Shown in pieces: positions 1 to 5,363 of a stretch of 5,363 nt of DNA; position 1 is the stretch's first letter; every line of letters starts with the position of its first letter. The notes beneath the pieces are model-generated. The model made no database searches. It worked only from the letters and a program-made list of their open reading frames with translations, and was not told the origin of the DNA. The stretch comes from Spirochaetaceae bacterium. Its GTDB lineage: Bacteria; Spirochaetota; Spirochaetia; SZUA-6; Bin103. The stretch spans positions 1 to 5,363 of the forward strand of contig JAPPKD010000111.1 in the NCBI GenBank assembly GCA_028820215.1. Direction: 5' to 3'. A program made the position numbers and the translations under genes.

Positions 1-45
1 CACCCACTGCGGGTCCGTTGCACCCTACCAGAGCGGCGCGGCACC
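1..45. other. Flanking sequence left of the repeat array, nothing recognised
   Basis: This short GC-rich stretch precedes the first 78-bp repeat unit. It does not match the last part of the repeat unit, so the array appears to end here rather than continue past the window edge. I see no gene start, hairpin or promoter in it. Confidence 0.4.
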
Positions 46-388
46 GCGCCAGCCGTCGCGCGAAAGCGCTCACGTGGCGAGTAAGGACAGCAATGGAGGG
101 ATAACCGGCGCCCGCGCGGGTTAGCGCCAGCCGTCGCGCGAGAGCGCTCACGTATTGAGTAAGGACAGCAAAGGAGGGATAGCCGGCGCCGTCGCGGGTT
201 AGCGCCAGCCGTCGCGCAAAGGCGCTCACGTGGCGAGTAGGGACAGCCATGGAGGGGTAACGGGCGCCGTCGCGGGTTAGCGCCAGCCGTCGCGCGAGAG
301 CGCGCACGTGTTGAGTAAGGACAGCAAAGGAGGGATAGCCGGCGCCGTCGCGGCTCAGCGCCAGCCGTCGCGCGAGAAGCGCTGCACG
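46..388. repeat. 78-bp tandem repeat array, four full units plus a partial unit inside the dehydratase gene 3' end
   Basis: Units begin at 46, 124, 202, 280 and 358, each opening with GCGCCAGCCGTCGCGC; the spacing is exactly 78 bp every time. Units 2 and 4 differ at about 4 of 78 positions; the other pairs compared differ at about 8 to 12. The fifth copy is only about 30 bp long (358 to about 388, two single-base indels) and is the coding 3' end of the minus-strand dehydratase gene. Because 78 is 26 codons, the register of that gene is preserved: read on the minus strand, units repeat the residues RDGWR, followed by a stop after units 2-4. Stop codons occur in the phases inspected (TAG on plus, TAA/TGA on minus), so the array itself is not a long coding repeat. 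It is best read as a minisatellite, possibly from tandem duplication of the gene end plus its downstream flank. Function is unknown. Confidence 0.93.
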
Positions 389-1473
389 GCGTCGTCGTCG
401 AGCACGATGCCCAGGCCCGGCTCCTGCGGCAGCACCAGGGCGCCGTCGCGCACCTGCAGGCGGGTGCGGAATACCTCCATCAGGTTCAGCACCTCGGTGT
501 CGGTAAAATATTCCACCCAGGTGGCGTTCGGGGTGGCGGCCACCAGGTGCACGTGCAGGTCGGCCAGCCAGTGCGGGGCCACGGTAATGCCCTGGCCCGC
601 CGCCAGGGCGGCGATGCGCCGGAACTCGGTAACGCCGCCGCACACCGCGGCATCGGGCTGCACGATGGCCGCCGCGCCCAGGTCCAGGATCTGCTGGAAG
701 TCCCAGCGGGTCTGGTGGATCTCCCCGGTGGCGACCGGCGGCTCCACCGCGGCCGCCACCGCCGCATGCGCTGCCAGCTCGTCGGGTGGGTTCGGTTCCT
801 CGATCCAGCCAAGGTCGTACTCCTCCCAGCGGCGGATGGCGCGGATGGCGCCGGCGGCGTCGTACCAGGCGTTGTTGGCGTCGGCGAACAACTCCACCTG
901 GTCGCCGACTGCGGCGCGCACCGCCGCGATGCGCGCCGCGTCCGCGTGCGCGTCGACGCGGCCCACCTTGATCTTGACGGCGGTGAACCCGGCGTCGACG
1001 TAGCGCGCGCACTCGGCGGCCAGGTCCTGCTCGCTCTTGCCGGGCAGGAAATAGCCGCCGCTGGCGTAGGCCGGCACCGTGTCGGCTCGCGCCGCGCCCA
1101 GGTAGCGGTACAGGGGCAGCTCTGCCGCCTTGGCATTGGCGTCCCACAGAGCGATGTCGATGGCGCTCATGGCGCGCAGCACCGCCCCGCGGCGCCCCAC
1201 CAGCAGGGCATCGGCGTACATGGCGTCCCAGATGCCCTCCGTGTGGTGCGCATCGCGGCCCACCACGTGGCGGGCGAGCAGGTCGCGCACCGCGCTCGTT
1301 ACCAACCAGCCGGCGGCGTTGCCGCAGTAGCAGAACCCCAGCCCCTCCACGCCGGCGTCGGTGGTCACCTTGACCAGCGTGTAGTGGCGCTCGGTCATGG
1401 TGCGGGCGGCGATCGAGGTGGGGTTGCGTAGCGGTATGACCAGGGTGGCCGCGGCGAGCCCGGTAACCTGCAT
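355..1473 (-). CDS. Mandelate racemase/muconate lactonizing enzyme family protein (acid-sugar dehydratase-like)
   Basis: Encodes 372 residues, normal for the MR subgroup of the enolase superfamily. An N-terminal capping domain (about 1-125) is followed by the barrel. Visible active-site residues: the K167-x-K169 pair in AVKIKVG; metal ligands D198 (ADAN), E225 (WIEEP) and E251 (TGEI); the D274 (QPDA) and H301 (APHW) dyad typical of the MR subgroup; and E321 (WVEYF), the position of the electrophilic glutamate. Family members abstract the proton alpha to a carboxylate using Mg2+; most dehydrate acid sugars to 2-keto-3-deoxy acids in the cytoplasm. The substrate cannot be read from sequence. 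The frame is open well upstream, but I chose ATG at 1473 because the protein there begins with a typical family N-terminus and everything upstream overlaps the aldolase gene out of frame. Its ribosome site is weak (GAAGAAG), and the 8-bp gap suggests translational coupling. The last codons and the TGA stop belong to the 78-bp repeat array. Confidence 0.93.
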   Translation of the reverse strand: MQVTGLAAATLVIPLRNPTSIAARTMTERHYTLVKVTTDAGVEGLGFCYCGNAAGWLVTSAVRDLLARHVVGRDAHHTEGIWDAMYADALLVGRRGAVLRAMSAIDIALWDANAKAAELPLYRYLGAARADTVPAYASGGYFLPGKSEQDLAAECARYVDAGFTAVKIKVGRVDAHADAARIAAVRAAVGDQVELFADANNAWYDAAGAIRAIRRWEEYDLGWIEEPNPPDELAAHAAVAAAVEPPVATGEIHQTRWDFQQILDLGAAAIVQPDAAVCGGVTEFRRIAALAAGQGITVAPHWLADLHVHLVAATPNATWVEYFTDTEVLNLMEVFRTRLQVRDGALVLPQEPGLGIVLDDDAVQRFSRDGWR

Positions 1474-1481
1474 GGCCCGAT

Positions 1482-2198
1482 CTACTTCTTCACGTACTGA
1501 TGGCCGCCCATGATGGCGCGCACTTCCGCCAGCCCCTCCGCCTGCAGCAACTTCCCGACCCGGACATCCTCCTTGGCCAGCAGCAGCTTGGCGTTGGTCA
1601 CCACCTCTTCGAGGCGGCTGGCGGGAAACTTCACCGCGCCGTTCTCGTCCATGTGCACGATGTCGCCCGGCGCCACGTCCATGCCGCACAGGCTCACCGG
1701 CACCTGCACGCCCTGGATCGCCTGCGGGCCGTGGCCGGCGCAGATGCCGCGCGTCAGGTACTGGAATTTCATCGGCCGGATCTCGTGGATGTCGCGCGAG
1801 GGACCGTTGGTTATGGCGCCGATGGCGCCGCAGGCGCGCAATGCGGAGGTCATGTTGCCGCCGGAGAGCCCCACCTTGTCGGCCAGCTCGGCGGGAAAGC
1901 GCTGCTCGAAGCAGAAGATGGAGGGGCCGTCCTGCCGGTCCGCCGCCTCCAGCACGTCCATCAGCGACGCCCCGGAATAGCCGGGATCGGTGACGCTGTA
2001 GGTGCAGGTCACCGCGTAGCCGGCGATCGGGCCCAGCTCCGGATACCAGCACATCAGCCGGTTGTCGGTGTACCAGTTCGCCTCCCAGGGATGGTACAGC
2101 TCCAGGCACAGCTCGTCGCCGGGATAGGTGGCCACCACGTTGGTAATGGTAGGGGTGTCGATCTGCTTCAACTCCTCCAGCAGTTCAATTTCGGACAT
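1482..2198 (-). CDS. RraA family protein, probable 4-hydroxy-2-oxoacid aldolase/oxaloacetate decarboxylase
   Basis: Encodes 238 residues with the RraA/HMG-CHA aldolase fold signature. G114 is followed after exactly 20 residues by R135-D136 and then E139 (RDIHE). This is the G-X20-R-D-X2-E/D motif described for RraA-like enzymes with class II pyruvate aldolase and oxaloacetate decarboxylase activity; E. coli RraA, the RNase E regulator, does not satisfy it fully. The C-terminal GDIVHMDENG (178-187) matches the usual PGD...D.dG segment. Two positions look atypical: N115 where GE is common, and N131-G132 where DG is common. The start at ATG 2198 is set by an AAGGAG ribosome site 6 bp upstream; a longer in-frame form beginning at 2237 lacks such support. 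It is the first gene of an operon with the MR-family dehydratase, so it may cleave the 2-keto-3-deoxy acid that enzyme would make (inference). The name 'demethylmenaquinone methyltransferase' often attached to this family would be a misannotation. Confidence 0.92.
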   Translation of the reverse strand: MSEIELLEELKQIDTPTITNVVATYPGDELCLELYHPWEANWYTDNRLMCWYPELGPIAGYAVTCTYSVTDPGYSGASLMDVLEAADRQDGPSIFCFEQRFPAELADKVGLSGGNMTSALRACGAIGAITNGPSRDIHEIRPMKFQYLTRGICAGHGPQAIQGVQVPVSLCGMDVAPGDIVHMDENGAVKFPASRLEEVVTNAKLLLAKEDVRVGKLLQAEGLAEVRAIMGGHQYVKK

Positions 2199-2204
2199 CG
2201 TGTT

Positions 2205-2210
2205 CTCCTT
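2205..2210 (-). promoter_or_regulatory. Ribosome binding site of the RraA-family gene
   Basis: The minus strand reads AAGGAG, then 6 bases, then ATG at 2198. This is the only strong Shine-Dalgarno match I found next to a chosen start in the window, and it decides the start of the gene. Confidence 0.85.
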
Positions 2211-2396
2211 GGGTTGCGGCGCGACCGGGTCGTGCACGCGTTCGAGCCAAGCCTATCACAACCCGCGCCGTCGTGGGCGGTGTTCGCCGCCTGTGCGTGA
2301 GCGGTCTCACCACCATGCTGCAGACCACGCGCCGCCGACTTGGGCCGCCGGAGTATCCGGACCGGAAAGAACGCAATCAAAACGCCATGTCAAGGC

Positions 2397-2425
2397 TTGA
2401 TGAACTCGATACCGCGGCTTATGGT
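2397..2425 (+). promoter_or_regulatory. Candidate sigma70-like promoter for the kinase gene
   Basis: TTGATG (2397-2402) and TATGGT (2420-2425) are separated by exactly 17 bp; each box matches consensus at 4 of 6 positions. The expected start of transcription, near 2432, would give a leader of only about 14 bases before ATG 2446, consistent with the lack of a clear ribosome site. Such matches arise by chance, so this is tentative. Confidence 0.25.
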
Positions 2426-2445
2426 CGGCGGCAACGCGGAATCGG

Positions 2446-2934
2446 ATGGCGGTTTACTGGCTCACCGGCATGCCCTGTTCGGGCAAGACTACCCTCGGAC
2501 GTGCGCTGGTGGAGCACCTCGGCGAATTGGGCCGCGTGGCGTGTCTGATCGACGGCGATGTCGTGCGGCGCGGCGAGCTGAGCCGCGGGCTCGGCTTCTC
2601 CGCGGCCGACCGGCTGGAGAACGTGCGCCGGGTGGCTGCCCTCGCCGCCCGCCTGGCGCGCGACATCGACGTGGTGGTGGCGATGGTGTCCCCGACCGAG
2701 CTGATCCGTGCACCGGCGCGGGCCGTGCCCGGCGTGGTCATGGTGGGACTTCACTGTCCGCCGGCGGTTGCCCGGCAGCGCGACTACAAGGGCGTGTACC
2801 GGCGCTCCTGGGACGCAGCCGCGTATGAGACTCCGGTTCCGGCGGACTGCATCGTCGACACCAGCCTCGCCGGCGTTGCCGAGAGCGTAGAGCGAATTCT
2901 GAACGCCGCCGGACTTCCGCAGTCCCCGCCGTAG
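2446..2934 (+). CDS. Short CysC-like (adenylylsulfate kinase-like) P-loop kinase
   Basis: Encodes 162 residues with the APS-kinase fold order: Walker A GMPCSGKTT at 8-16, the IDGDVVRRG segment at 35-43 (D36, D38, R41), LGFSAADRLENVRRV at 49-63, SP at 82-83 and RDYKGVYRR at 112-120, matching the RDPKGLYKK region of CysC. True APS kinases are about 200 residues and carry an FTGID.PYE segment after RDPKGLYKK that helps hold adenylylsulfate. Here that stretch is replaced by a short SWDAAAYETP, and the chain ends soon after an IVDTS strand. The phosphoryl acceptor may therefore not be APS, and no cysD, cysN or cysH lies in the window. The family phosphorylates a small cytoplasmic substrate with ATP. 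ATG 2446 is the only usable start: an in-frame stop lies at 2401 and no other start codon follows it before 2446. The subtilase gene begins 11 bp after the stop, so the two may share a transcript. Confidence 0.88.
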   Translation: MAVYWLTGMPCSGKTTLGRALVEHLGELGRVACLIDGDVVRRGELSRGLGFSAADRLENVRRVAALAARLARDIDVVVAMVSPTELIRAPARAVPGVVMVGLHCPPAVARQRDYKGVYRRSWDAAAYETPVPADCIVDTSLAGVAESVERILNAAGLPQSPP

Positions 2935-2945
2935 TCGCGCCGCCG

Positions 2946-4766
2946 GTGCGTACCTGCCCAGTGACCGGCGCGCTTCGCCGCGGCGCCGCCGGGTCTCGGA
3001 TCGCCCTCGCGCTTGCTCTCGCCGCGGCTGCCGGGTCACTCGGTTCATGCGCCGAGCCGACCATGGTGCACTCTTCACCCGCGCCGCCGCCCAAGCTGAC
3101 GGTGTCGGTTCATCGTTCGGCGTTGCTGCGGGAATACGCCAATCCCCCGCTGTGGGTGTGGACCGTTGACGCCGCGTACCCGGTGGCCGAGGTGGAGGTG
3201 TCCCTCGACGATGGCGAGCCCTATCGGTCGCTGCACCCATCGGCACGCTCCTACCGTCCGCCGCGTCCGCTCGCCCCGGGCCGGCACCGGCTGACGGTCC
3301 GGGTAACCATCTCCGGCGCCGCCTCGACGGTGGCGTCCGCGGTGGCCCGGGTAGACCCGCTGCCGGGAACGCCGCCGGCACCGGACGATCCGTGCTTCGC
3401 CGCCGGCGCGGACCCGGCCCGGTGCGGCGCGGGGACGGACGCCGGGCAGTGGCCGTTGCGGAACATCCGGCTGCCGGAGCTGTGGCAGGCGCTGGCGGAA
3501 GGCGTGCTGCGCGCGCCCGAGCCGGTGGTGGTAGCGGTGCTCGACACCGGCTACACGCGGCATCCCGACCTGGCCGACAACCTCGACGCGGCGGCCGGCT
3601 ACGACTTCGTCAGTGCCCGTTCAGCGGCTGCCGACGGTAACGGCATCGACCCCGACGCCATCGATACGGGAACCGGCGGATCGTGGCACGGGACGGCGAT
3701 CGCCGGTGTGATTGCCGCCGGCACCGGCAACGGCATCGGCGTGGCCGGCGTGGCGTGGCCGCCGGGACGCTCGCCGATAACGATCATGCCGGTACGCGTG
3801 GCGGGACGAGGCGGCGCCACCACGTACGACGTAGCGCAGGGACTGCGCTACGCGGCGGGACTCGAGAACGACTCCGGGAGGCTGCCTCCGAAGCGGGCCA
3901 GGATCATCAACCTGAGCCTGGCGGCGCCGGGTCCGCCCGACGAGGTTCTGGAGGCGGCGCTGCGCGCGGTCACCGCGGCCGGCTCCGTGGTGGTGGCCGC
4001 CGCCGGCAATCGCGGCCGCGACGTGAGCTATCCCGCCAGCTCCCGCCATACCCTGGCGGTGGGATCGGCGGCCGCGGACGGCGCTCTTGCCGCCACCTCC
4101 AACACCGGACCGGAGATCGACATCGTCGCTTCCGGCGGCGACGGCTCCGGCGAGATCCCGGTCCTCGGCGTCGGGCCGGGTGCCGGTGGATCGCGCTGGA
4201 TCGTCCGCCCGGACCAGGGGACCTCCATCGCCGCCGCGCACGTCAGCGGCGTGCTGGCACTGCTCGCCGGCTACCACCGTTCGCTCACGTTGAGCGGCGC
4301 CCGCGCGCTGCTCGCCGTCTCGGCAATGGACCTGGACCCGCCGGGCCGGGAGCACCGCTACGGTCCCGGCCTGCTGGATGCGTTCGCGCTGTTCGGCGTC
4401 GGTCCGGGGCACGGCGTCGTGTCCGCGGATCGCCTCGTTCGGGAACCGGCCGCCGCGGCAGGTTCGCCGGCCTCGCGGGGCGGCGGTTCCGCCGCCGGCG
4501 CGCCGGTCAGCACCGACCCCCACACGCTGATCGTGCGCTACCGGAACAGCCGGATGAGCAGTGCCGAGAGGGCGACCGCGGGTGAACTGCTGAGCGTGCG
4601 GTACGCGCTGAACGGGGTCGCCGCCGGGACCGGCGGGTACGCGTTGGTGCGGCTGAACGCAGGTCAGGATCGGGGACGCGCCAAGGCGCAATTGGAAGCC
4701 GATCCGGCGGTGGCGTCGGTCCATGACAACCGCATGTACCTGCCGGCGGCCCGGCGGGCGGAGTAG
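2946..4766 (+). CDS. Predicted lipoprotein subtilisin-like serine protease (S8 family) with a C-terminal propeptide-like domain
   Basis: Encodes 606 residues. Residues 1-35 form a signal peptide: RR and R18, a hydrophobic Ala/Leu core, and a lipobox-like LGSC with C35 as the likely lipidated cysteine, so it is probably anchored in an envelope membrane. Residues about 48-137 look like a small beta-sandwich (Ig-like) domain; C150 and C160 could pair. The catalytic domain, about 165-485, has D200 in VLDTG, H249 in WHGT, oxyanion N355 in AAGN and S427 in GTS, so the triad is intact. The usual Pro of GTSMAAPH is Ala431. A Gly/Ala/Ser-rich linker (about 500-524) leads to residues 525-600, which resemble an inhibitor-I9/fervidolysin-type propeptide: a TLIVRYR strand, an AERATAGELL helix, and ADPAVASVHDNRMYL at the end. 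Propeptides are normally N-terminal, and none is visible there. The start is uncertain: GTG 2946 is used, GTG 2961 also fits, and neither has a clear ribosome site. Substrate unknown. Confidence 0.9.
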   Translation: MRTCPVTGALRRGAAGSRIALALALAAAAGSLGSCAEPTMVHSSPAPPPKLTVSVHRSALLREYANPPLWVWTVDAAYPVAEVEVSLDDGEPYRSLHPSARSYRPPRPLAPGRHRLTVRVTISGAASTVASAVARVDPLPGTPPAPDDPCFAAGADPARCGAGTDAGQWPLRNIRLPELWQALAEGVLRAPEPVVVAVLDTGYTRHPDLADNLDAAAGYDFVSARSAAADGNGIDPDAIDTGTGGSWHGTAIAGVIAAGTGNGIGVAGVAWPPGRSPITIMPVRVAGRGGATTYDVAQGLRYAAGLENDSGRLPPKRARIINLSLAAPGPPDEVLEAALRAVTAAGSVVVAAAGNRGRDVSYPASSRHTLAVGSAAADGALAATSNTGPEIDIVASGGDGSGEIPVLGVGPGAGGSRWIVRPDQGTSIAAAHVSGVLALLAGYHRSLTLSGARALLAVSAMDLDPPGREHRYGPGLLDAFALFGVGPGHGVVSADRLVREPAAAAGSPASRGGGSAAGAPVSTDPHTLIVRYRNSRMSSAERATAGELLSVRYALNGVAAGTGGYALVRLNAGQDRGRAKAQLEADPAVASVHDNRMYLPAARRAE

Positions 4767-4787
4767 CGGGGAGACGTGCAGCCCGCC

Positions 4788-4825
4788 GCCCGGCGGGCGC
4801 ATGCACGCGCCCGCGCCCGCCGGGC
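4788..4825. terminator. Strong GC hairpin between convergent genes, likely bidirectional terminator
   Basis: Bases 4788-4800 are perfectly complementary to 4813-4825: a 13-bp, almost all G-C stem with a 12-base loop (4801-4812). It begins 22 bp after the subtilase stop and ends 20 bp before the stop of the lamin-tail gene, so it could end transcription from both sides. No T-run follows on either strand, so it is not a classical intrinsic terminator; Rho-assisted termination or 3'-end protection of mRNA is equally possible. Two shorter hairpins use the same bases: 4781-4788 with 4791-4798, and 4793-4800 with 4807-4814. Confidence 0.6.
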
Positions 4826-4845
4826 AGGTCGGACCACGCCGGGAC

Positions 4846-5363
4846 TCAGCAGGTGTTGGCGGCCCCCGGTGTCGCCGTCATCGCGCGAAAGTCGAGGCCG
4901 TTGTCGTCGCTGTCGAAGCCGGCGGGGCAGCGGCCGATCGAGGTGGACGCGGCGGCGGGGTCTTGCGGGGCGGGAGAGCCCTCGCCGGCGCCCGGCACCA
5001 TGCCTTCGTAGTGGACGGCATCCACGATGCGGCCATCCGCCGCCGCCACGATGCGCACGCCGTCGGGGCCGTTGGTAATCCCGGTCCCGGTGAGTGCCAG
5101 CGAGGAGGTGCCGGCCGGAAGGTCGTCGATCACCGCCTGGTCCGCGATCACCAGGAACGCGCCGCCGGCCAGTTGACCGGCTCCGACGAATGACAGGTAG
5201 GTGTCGCCGTCGGCGCCGTCGACCAGCTCGATGCGGTAGGCCGAGAGATCGACCGCGGTCGAACCGGGGTTCAGGATCTCGACGAATTCGGCGTTGTCGC
5301 TGCTGCCGTCCTGGTCGTAGTCGATCTCGTTGACCAGGAGCGCCGCCGGCGACGGCATGAGCG
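4846..5363 (-). CDS. Lamin-tail-domain (LTD) protein, probably exported, N-terminus likely cut by the window edge
   Basis: Within the window 170 residues can be read from an ATG at 5358, but the frame stays open to the right edge. The domain begins almost at once (LLVNEIDYDQDG, residues 7-18), so an export signal, and perhaps the true start, probably lie beyond the window. The whole protein is one lamin-tail domain: NEIDYDQDG...AEFVEILNPG (residues 10-32), LSAYRIELVDG (38-48), a central ITNGPDGVRIV strand, IVDAVHYEG, and the closing DSDDNGLDFRAMTATPGAAN typical of bacterial LTD proteins. The Asp/Asn-rich DYDQDGSSDNAE loop could bind Ca2+ (inference). Bacterial LTDs are usually found in exported or cell-surface proteins, alone or attached to nucleases, proteases or adhesion modules, and their role is poorly defined. 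It converges on the subtilase gene, with 79 bp between the stops. The chain ends in NTC, leaving a Cys as the last residue. Confidence 0.85.
   Translation of the reverse strand, partial: LMPSPAALLVNEIDYDQDGSSDNAEFVEILNPGSTAVDLSAYRIELVDGADGDTYLSFVGAGQLAGGAFLVIADQAVIDDLPAGTSSLALTGTGITNGPDGVRIVAAADGRIVDAVHYEGMVPGAGEGSPAPQDPAAASTSIGRCPAGFDSDDNGLDFRAMTATPGAANTC

Larger units (their letters stand above)
2199..2445. other. Divergent intergenic region between the catabolic operon and the kinase-subtilase pair
   Basis: This stretch separates two outward-facing gene pairs and should carry both promoters. It includes the aldolase gene's ribosome site, a 5-bp dyad GTGAG-CGGT-CTCAC (2297-2310) and a sigma70-like candidate for the plus strand at 2397-2425. 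An open frame with an ATG at 2387 reads into the kinase gene out of phase; it has no family resemblance and no good ribosome site, so I do not call it. I saw no convincing sigma70 promoter for the minus-strand operon. Confidence 0.6.

Noticed and set aside
46..357. CRISPR array
   Set aside because: The whole 78-bp unit is conserved from copy to copy; there are no unique spacers and no cas genes.
46..357. Tandem protein repeat of 26 residues
   Set aside because: Stop codons recur in the phases I inspected (TAG on the plus strand, TAA/TGA in the gene's frame on the minus strand), so no long repeat protein is encoded.
308..1431. Long plus-strand open frames (231 and 294 codons) opposite the dehydratase gene
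   Set aside because: They are antisense to a gene with a complete enolase-superfamily active site, show low-complexity Arg/Ala/Gly-rich products, and are expected in GC-rich DNA.
355..2109. A 584-residue minus-strand reading that extends the dehydratase upstream to 2109
   Set aside because: The added N-terminal part is the aldolase gene read in the wrong frame (Arg/Gly-rich, no family match); the real start is ATG 1473.
1500..2300. Plus-strand 266-codon open frame opposite the aldolase gene
   Set aside because: Shadow of the RraA-family gene, which has a strong ribosome site and conserved motifs on the other strand.
2273..2548. Plus-strand 91-codon frame crossing the divergent region into the kinase gene (with internal ATG at 2387)
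   Set aside because: It overlaps the kinase out of phase, has no recognisable family, and no good ribosome site.
3621..4802. Minus-strand 393-codon frame opposite the subtilase
   Set aside because: Antisense shadow: the plus strand carries a complete subtilase triad, and this product is compositionally biased with no motif.

Overview
The window is very GC-rich throughout, with G/C-heavy third codon positions, and is densely coding. One gene has a lipoprotein-type signal (subtilase) and another a lamin-tail domain, which suggests a high-GC diderm bacterium, for example a free-living or host-associated environmental lineage. Nothing here fixes the phylum. There is no rRNA, tRNA, CRISPR array, transposase or phage gene.

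Layout. Positions 1-45 hold nothing recognisable. Positions 46-357 are four exact-length 78-bp tandem units, and a fifth partial copy (358 to about 388) is the 3' end of the neighbouring gene. Positions 355-2198 on the minus strand form a two-gene operon: an RraA-type aldolase-like protein (1482-2198) followed 8 bp later by a mandelate racemase/enolase-superfamily acid-sugar dehydratase-like enzyme (355-1473). Positions 2199-2445 are a divergent intergenic region. On the plus strand come a short CysC-like P-loop kinase (2446-2934) and, 11 bp later, a predicted lipoprotein subtilase of family S8 (2946-4766). The subtilase converges on a lamin-tail-domain protein on the minus strand (4846 to the right edge, probably missing its N-terminus). 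The 79-bp convergent gap contains a strong GC hairpin with a 13-bp perfect stem.

How the genes may work together. The minus-strand pair makes biochemical sense. MR-type enzymes dehydrate acid sugars to 2-keto-3-deoxy acids, and RraA-type enzymes with an intact aldolase motif cleave pyruvate-containing 4-hydroxy-2-keto acids. Together they look like a small sugar-acid (or related hydroxy-acid) catabolic module. The kinase and subtilase are close enough to be co-transcribed but have no obvious shared pathway. The subtilase and the lamin-tail protein both look exported.

Most unusual signals: the 78-bp array (26 codons per unit) that runs in register into the 3' end of the dehydratase gene and recreates its C-terminal codons in each copy; the subtilase whose only propeptide-like domain is at the C-terminus; and the abbreviated kinase lacking the APS-binding FTGID segment.
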